NCBI RefSeq assembly: GCF_004310425.1 | Contig: NZ_SIUB01000004.1 | Location: 124,001-188,000 of the forward strand | Direction of reading: 5' to 3' | Origin: Hansschlegelia quercus | GTDB lineage: Bacteria > Pseudomonadota > Alphaproteobacteria > Rhizobiales > Methylopilaceae | Length of the DNA: 64,000 nucleotides | Translations under genes and position numbers: made by a program | In this document: positions 60,508 through 64,000 of the stretch, piece after piece | Layout: every line of letters begins with the position of its first letter | Numbering within the stretch: position 1 is the first letter of the stretch | Notes under the pieces: generated by a model | The model's database searches: none | Told to the model about the DNA's origin: nothing | What the model saw: only the letters and a program-made list of their open reading frames with translations

Positions 60508-60624
60508 GGATTAAGTCCGGAAAGCAGGCGTGGTCGGCCCGGCGTAAGACGCGCCGGATGCTCAAGCGCGACAGCGGCTCGAACGCGCGCAGGCGCGCGC
60601 CTTCTAGCGCTCTCGCGCCAGGCG

Positions 60625-60996
60625 TCAGCCGATGGCGGGCGGAGCTCGCGGCGCTCCCAGGACATGCGCGACTTCGACCGGCGAAGCCAGCTCGTCGTCA
60701 GGCCACGCAAGCGCCGGAACCGGGTCCGGCGCATAGACGAAGGCGAAGACGTCAGGCTCTTGCGGCGTTGCGACGGCCGCGCCGAGGCAACCCAGCAAAC
60801 AGCAGGAGCGATGCCCGCCATCGTCTTGGGGCGTATCGCCGTCGCCGACGTGAGACAGGCAGATCACACCGAGCCCGTCGTCCATCGCGATTTCGGAGGC
60901 GGACGCGAATCCGCCGATCGCCGCCTGCAGGATCAGCAGGTAGCCGGCGAGAACGATCCCGATCAGCCTGACGATGTTTGAGCGACGGCGCGCCAT
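60625..60996 (-). CDS. DUF2946 membrane protein, possibly metal-related
   Basis: A 123-residue protein with an N-terminal hydrophobic segment (IVRLIGIVLAGYLLILQAAI) and a Cys/His cluster HRSCCLLGCLG, typical of DUF2946. The family often accompanies TonB receptors and copper genes. ATG 60996 has GGGGGAAG just before it; the long upstream frame to 61131 is not used. It lies 117 bases upstream of the receptor gene on the same strand. Confidence 0.75.
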   Translation of the reverse strand: MARRRSNIVRLIGIVLAGYLLILQAAIGGFASASEIAMDDGLGVICLSHVGDGDTPQDDGGHRSCCLLGCLGAAVATPQEPDVFAFVYAPDPVPALAWPDDELASPVEVAHVLGAPRAPPAIG

Positions 60997-61161
60997 TCTT
61001 CCCCCGAAGACGGCTTCGACTAGCACGATCGACGGAAATACGAAAAGCGCGAACCGTCGCGGCGACGTCCGGCGGCGAAGCGCGGCGGCCCGCCGAATGA
61101 TCCAATCCGGGCAAGCGACGTTAAGCCTCAAAACGCGGATTTCCGCTCAGGAGACTGCCGA

Positions 61162-61464
61162 ATGAAACCCATGCCAGGTTTACGCGCTGGCCTCGTCGCT
61201 CTTGCGGCCCTGACCGCCACCAGCGCGATGGCCGCACGTCCCTTCGCGCCCGCCATGAACTGCCAGGCGCTGACGAACCTGATCGAGCGAAACGGCGCGG
61301 TGGTGCTCAGCACGAGCCGCACGACCTATGACCGCTACGTCGTCGACCGACGTTTCTGCGAGCGGACGGAGATCACGAAGCCCGCCTGGATCGTGTCCTC
61401 CGACAACGACCAGTGCTTCATCGGATATACCTGCAAAGAGCGCGTCCGGGACGATCTCTACTGA
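61162..61464 (+). CDS. Small exported Cys-containing protein
   Basis: A 100-residue protein with a signal peptide (residues 1-24, ending SAMA) and four Cys in the mature part (NCQAL, FCERT, QCFIGYTC), suggesting two disulfides in the periplasm. CAGGAG lies about 9 bases before ATG 61162. The family is not recognised with certainty; similar short proteins recur in Hyphomicrobiales genomes. Confidence 0.7.
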   Translation: MKPMPGLRAGLVALAALTATSAMAARPFAPAMNCQALTNLIERNGAVVLSTSRTTYDRYVVDRRFCERTEITKPAWIVSSDNDQCFIGYTCKERVRDDLY

Positions 61465-61579
61465 CGCCTAAAGCGGCCGGCGCAGGCGTAGAAGGCGGGC
61501 CCGAAATAAGATCCCAGGTCCTCGTTCATTTACGACTGACGTAAGCGTCTCGAGACGCCAGCCGAGGCGTGGGGGCCAT

Positions 61580-61924
61580 TCAGGCGGCGGATTTTGCGAG
61601 GCTGATGGGCGCTTTCGAGCCCGACCGTACGTCGTGCATGCCGAAGCTCCTCTCGCGGCCGGCGCTCTGTTCGGCGAGCACCTTGCCGGTCATTCCGGCG
61701 ACGCGCTCAAGATCGCCTGGGCTGCAGCTTCCTGCGATCGCCAGGCCGAGCGGCCTCAGATGCGCCCGGCTGTAGCAATGCAAAGCAAGACGCGCCCGGA
61801 CGTGGTTCGGCAGCGTGCGGGCGAGATCGACGGCCACCTCCGCCTTCGACCGGTAAAGGACCATCAGGACGTCCGCCGGGATCGGGCACTCTTCCCCAGC
61901 CTCGATGCTTGCGACGTCCATCAT
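61580..61924 (-). CDS. Hypothetical protein behind a CtrA-like box
   Basis: A 114-residue soluble protein, without signal sequence. The middle (LMVLYRSKAEVAVDLARTLP, then HVRARLALHCYSRAHLRPLG) looks like a helical, Arg-rich conserved core. GGAGG lies 6 bases before the ATG at 61924, a strong ribosome site. A near-consensus CtrA motif sits 44-58 bases upstream. No function is known to me. Confidence 0.7.
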   Translation of the reverse strand: MMDVASIEAGEECPIPADVLMVLYRSKAEVAVDLARTLPNHVRARLALHCYSRAHLRPLGLAIAGSCSPGDLERVAGMTGKVLAEQSAGRERSFGMHDVRSGSKAPISLAKSAA

Positions 61925-61967
61925 TGAGTACCTCCGCCATGAAGGCTCATCGATGGACGCAGACGTC

Positions 61968-61982
61968 CTAACGATCGGTTAA
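61968..61982. promoter_or_regulatory. Near-consensus CtrA box upstream of a hypothetical gene
   Basis: CTAACGATCGGTTAA matches TTAA-N7-TTAA with one mismatch and continues with CC, giving the TTAACC half-site. It is placed to regulate the gene starting at 61924 on the minus strand. Confidence 0.5.
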
Positions 61983-62012
61983 CCATGCCGACGGATCGGG
62001 AGGTTGTCGGAG

Positions 62013-62852
62013 CTAGATCATTGGAAGATGACGCGGCTTCGGTCCGACGGGAAACGCCGCATCGATGCGCTCGAACTGCGCGGACGTGAGCCGCAGGTCG
62101 CCCGCCGCGGCGTTGTCGAGCGCGTGAGCCGTGCTCGACGCTTTCGGAATCGCCACGACCGACGGCCGCCGCGTCAGCGCCGCCAGCGCTACCTGCCGCG
62201 GCGTGGCGCCCGCCTCGGCCGCGATCTCCGCAAGGACTTGGCCGCCAGCCCCGTTCGAGCTCGGAAAGTCGCCGCTGCCGAACGGACTATAGGCGACCAC
62301 GGTCACGCTATGCGCCTCGCACCACGGGATGACGGCGTGGTCGATGGCGCGCTCCTCCAGATGGTAGAGCACCTGATTGCAGGCGATCCGCCCTTCGCCT
62401 GCGATCGCCAGCGCCTCCTCCAGATCGGCGACGTCGAAATTGCTGACGCCCCAGGACAGGATCTTGCCGTCTGCGCGCAACGTCTCGAACGCGTCGATCG
62501 TCTCGGCGAGCGGGGTAGAGCCGCGCCAGTGCAGGAGGTAGCAGTCCAACCGATCGGTATTGAGGCGCGCGAGGCTCCGCTCGCAGGCTGCGATCGTGCG
62601 GGCCTTGGACGCGTTCTGCGGCAGGACTTTCGAGACGAGGAAAACCTCGTCCCTGCGGCCGGCGACCGCCTCCGCGACGAGCGGCTCGGCCTCGCCATAC
62701 ATCTCGGCGGTGTCGACATGCGTCATCCCGGCGTCGAGGCCGCGGCGCAGGGCCTCGAGCGCTCCAGCGCGGCGGTCCTCATCAAGCCGCCATGTGCCCT
62801 GACCGATGACAGGAACCGTGACGCCAAGCGATCCGAAAGTCGTCGTGCGCAT
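62013..62852 (-). CDS. Aldo/keto reductase
   Basis: A 279-residue NADPH-dependent AKR. The catalytic tetrad is visible: Asp in THVDTAEMYG, Tyr in the same motif, Lys in LVSKVLP and His in CYLLHWRG. SFWGVSN-type SWGVSNFDV and the C-terminal AIPKASS are also family features. The substrate is unknown; such enzymes often reduce aldehydes, including methylglyoxal. ATG 62852 is chosen; a TTG two codons earlier is less likely. Confidence 0.92.
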   Translation of the reverse strand: MRTTTFGSLGVTVPVIGQGTWRLDEDRRAGALEALRRGLDAGMTHVDTAEMYGEAEPLVAEAVAGRRDEVFLVSKVLPQNASKARTIAACERSLARLNTDRLDCYLLHWRGSTPLAETIDAFETLRADGKILSWGVSNFDVADLEEALAIAGEGRIACNQVLYHLEERAIDHAVIPWCEAHSVTVVAYSPFGSGDFPSSNGAGGQVLAEIAAEAGATPRQVALAALTRRPSVVAIPKASSTAHALDNAAAGDLRLTSAQFERIDAAFPVGPKPRHLPMI

Positions 62853-63023
62853 GTTCAACTTTCAATCATTGCCCGCAGCCCGCCAAGCGGCGCATCGCCG
62901 CGCTGTTAGCGGGTAACAAGAAATCGGAATGACTCTCCAGCGCCCTCGCTGGCGCTTCGAGCCCCCCGAATACTGGGCCGTGGAGCGTAGGGCGGTATGG
63001 CTTCGTCCGCCAATCCGCAGCCG

Positions 63024-63470
63024 CTACCGGCGGATCAGGATGACGCCGGCGACGAGAAGCGCGATCCCGATCATGCGCGGCGGATCGATGGCCCGTTGGG
63101 CGAGACCCAGCACGCCGAAATGGTCGAAGGCGACGGAGGTCAGCATCTGCCCCGCGACCAGCAACGCGATGAAGGTCGCGGCCCCGAGTTGAGGGACGAT
63201 CCAGATCGCGAGCACGATATAGACGGCGCCGAACGCGCCTCCCGTCCATGTCCACCATGGCGCGCGCGCCATGAACGCCGCCGAGGGGATAGGCTCCCTG
63301 GCGACCGCCACGAACAGCGCCATGCAGAGCAGCCCGCCCACATAGCTCACCATGCCGGCCCAGGCGGCCGAGCCGAGGTCGGAGCGCAGATCGGAGTTCA
63401 GGACCTGCTGGATGACGAGGCTGACGCCAGCCGCCATGGCGAGCGATGCAGGGACCAGCAGGTTCAGCAT
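63024..63470 (-). CDS. DMT-family membrane protein (DUF606/YdcZ type)
   Basis: A 148-residue protein with four to five hydrophobic helices (for example LLCMALFVAVA, AVYIVLAIWIVPQLGAATFI). Its length and GAAFGA-like GGAFGAVYIV motif fit DUF606, half-size relatives of the drug/metabolite transporters that probably act as dimers. The transported compound is unknown. It lies upstream of the aldo/keto reductase on the same strand. Confidence 0.87.
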   Translation of the reverse strand: MLNLLVPASLAMAAGVSLVIQQVLNSDLRSDLGSAAWAGMVSYVGGLLCMALFVAVAREPIPSAAFMARAPWWTWTGGAFGAVYIVLAIWIVPQLGAATFIALLVAGQMLTSVAFDHFGVLGLAQRAIDPPRMIGIALLVAGVILIRR

Positions 63471-63560
63471 GGGGTTCTCTGGGAAGGCGAAGCGCGCCGC
63501 CTGATCTTACATCGCCGCCCCGCAGGCTGCGCCCCGCCGTGCTGGAAATCTGCAGCTCAG

Positions 63561-63601
63561 AAAAAAAGAGGGCCTCCGGAATGACCGGAAGGCCCTCTTT
63601 T
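63561..63601 (-). terminator. Terminator after tRNA-Val
   Basis: A long stem (AAAGAGGGCC... with GGCCCTCTTT, one bulge) ends in a run of T on the minus strand, directly beyond the tRNA 3' end. Confidence 0.9.
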
Positions 63602-63606
63602 CAAAA

Positions 63607-63681
63607 TGGTGCGCCCGACAGGGATCGAACCTGTGACCCCTACCATGTCAAGGTAGTGCTCTCCCGCTGAGCTACGAGCGC
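63607..63681 (-). tRNA. tRNA-Val (GAC)
   Basis: On the minus strand the sequence folds as a full tRNA: acceptor GCGCTCG/CGGGCGC, D arm GCTC...GAGC, anticodon stem CTACC/GGTAG with loop TTGACAT (anticodon GAC, valine), T arm ACAGG-TTCGATC-CCTGT and an encoded CCA end. Confidence 0.97.
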
Positions 63682-63687
63682 ATGGAT

Positions 63688-63704
63688 GTTCGGGAAACCC
63701 GAAC
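63688..63704. other. Hairpin between cpdR and tRNA-Val
   Basis: GTTCGGG-AAA-CCCGAAC, a perfect 7-bp stem with a 3-base loop just upstream of the tRNA. It may end the cpdR transcript or mark a tRNA processing site; there is no T run. Confidence 0.45.
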
Positions 63705-63793
63705 GTCCTGAATTCGCTCCGGAGGGTGCGGGACATCCGCCGGACAGGTGGGCGGCTATATCGGATCGTCCGACGGCTGGCAAGCCGCCGAGA

Positions 63794-64000
63794 TCACGCC
63801 GCCAGGAGCTTGTCGACTTCGGACACCAGCTCGCGCAGATGGAAGGGCTTCGACAGGATCTTCGCGTCTTTGGGCGTCTGCGAGTCCGGGTTCAGCGCGA
63901 CCGCCGCAAAGCCGGTGATGAACATGACCTTGATGTCGGGGTCGAGCTGGGTCGCGCGCCGCGCGAGCTCGATGCCGTCCATCTCGGGCATCACGATGTC
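63794..64000 (-). CDS. cpdR: Response regulator CpdR (5' part beyond window)
   Basis: CpdR is a single-domain response regulator. When unphosphorylated it delivers ClpXP to CtrA and other cell-cycle substrates. The visible C-terminal part reads DIVMPEMDGIELARRATQLD, KVMFITGFAAVALNPD, SKPFHLRELVSEVDKLLAA. The first codon seen, GAC at 63998-64000, encodes the likely phospho-acceptor Asp. The Lys of SKP is present. The start lies outside the window. Confidence 0.93.
   Translation of the reverse strand, partial: DIVMPEMDGIELARRATQLDPDIKVMFITGFAAVALNPDSQTPKDAKILSKPFHLRELVSEVDKLLAA

Noticed and set aside
63607-63681. tRNA-Val as an integration site for an island
   Set aside because: No repeat of the tRNA 3' end and no integrase gene are seen nearby.

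Overview
The window is a gene-dense, visibly GC-rich stretch of an alphaproteobacterial chromosome, most likely Hyphomicrobiales (Rhizobiales). The markers are SciP (DUF1153), CpdR, a Caulobacter-type fliF-fliG-fliH-fliN-flbD flagellar operon, the aa3-type cytochrome oxidase subunit IV/pntAB neighbourhood, and paired YdcH (DUF465) genes beside purEK. A Methylopila-like or related genus is a guess from overall feel and is not proven by the sequence. There is no rRNA, CRISPR array, prophage or recognisable transposase. No stretch above about 300 bases lacks a gene or described element; the longest intergenic gap (50198-50496) holds promoters.

Layout. 1-6.2 kb: a Fic toxin with a small candidate antitoxin lies downstream of purS and an exported protein. 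purC is nearby, with a TonB_C-domain gene between purC and purS, followed by exported proteins of unknown function including an internally duplicated DUF4034 protein. 6.3-25.5 kb: a large alpha-glucan/trehalose locus with glgX, a DUF2934 protein, then (+) glgE, a treS-maltokinase fusion, glgB, a second glgX (treX-like), treZ, malQ and treY. 25.6-30.6 kb: a TPR lipoprotein, rpsU, purK, purE, two YdcH genes and an L,D-transpeptidase. 30.8-36.3 kb: the classical glycogen operon glgP-glgC-glgA (-). 36.6-44.9 kb: thiC with a TPP riboswitch, a DUF29 gene, gpmA, pntB, pntA, a cox subunit IV gene and an ABC1/UbiB kinase. 45-47.7 kb: an SDR, a PmtA-like methyltransferase and mnmA. 47.8-56 kb: flagellar genes flgD and fliK (-), sciP, then fliFGHN-flbD (+). 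56-64 kb: a diguanylate cyclase, a CoA-ester lyase, a TonB receptor with a DUF2946 protein, small proteins, an aldo/keto reductase, a DMT-family transporter, tRNA-Val(GAC) and the 3' part of cpdR, which runs off the end.

How it works together. The glucan genes encode every step of a loop: debranching (GlgX), conversion of linear glucan to trehalose (TreY, TreZ), isomerisation to maltose (TreS), phosphorylation (Mak), polymerisation from maltose-1-phosphate (GlgE) and branching (GlgB), with MalQ recycling short chains. The ADP-glucose route (GlgC, GlgA) and phosphorolysis (GlgP) sit a few kilobases away on the other strand. The flagellar block carries readable regulatory DNA: a consensus sigma-54 promoter before fliK-flgD, a perfect CtrA box before fliF and a near-consensus CtrA box before sciP. 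With FlbD, SciP and CpdR also encoded, the window holds several nodes of the CtrA/FlbD flagellar and cell-cycle circuit.
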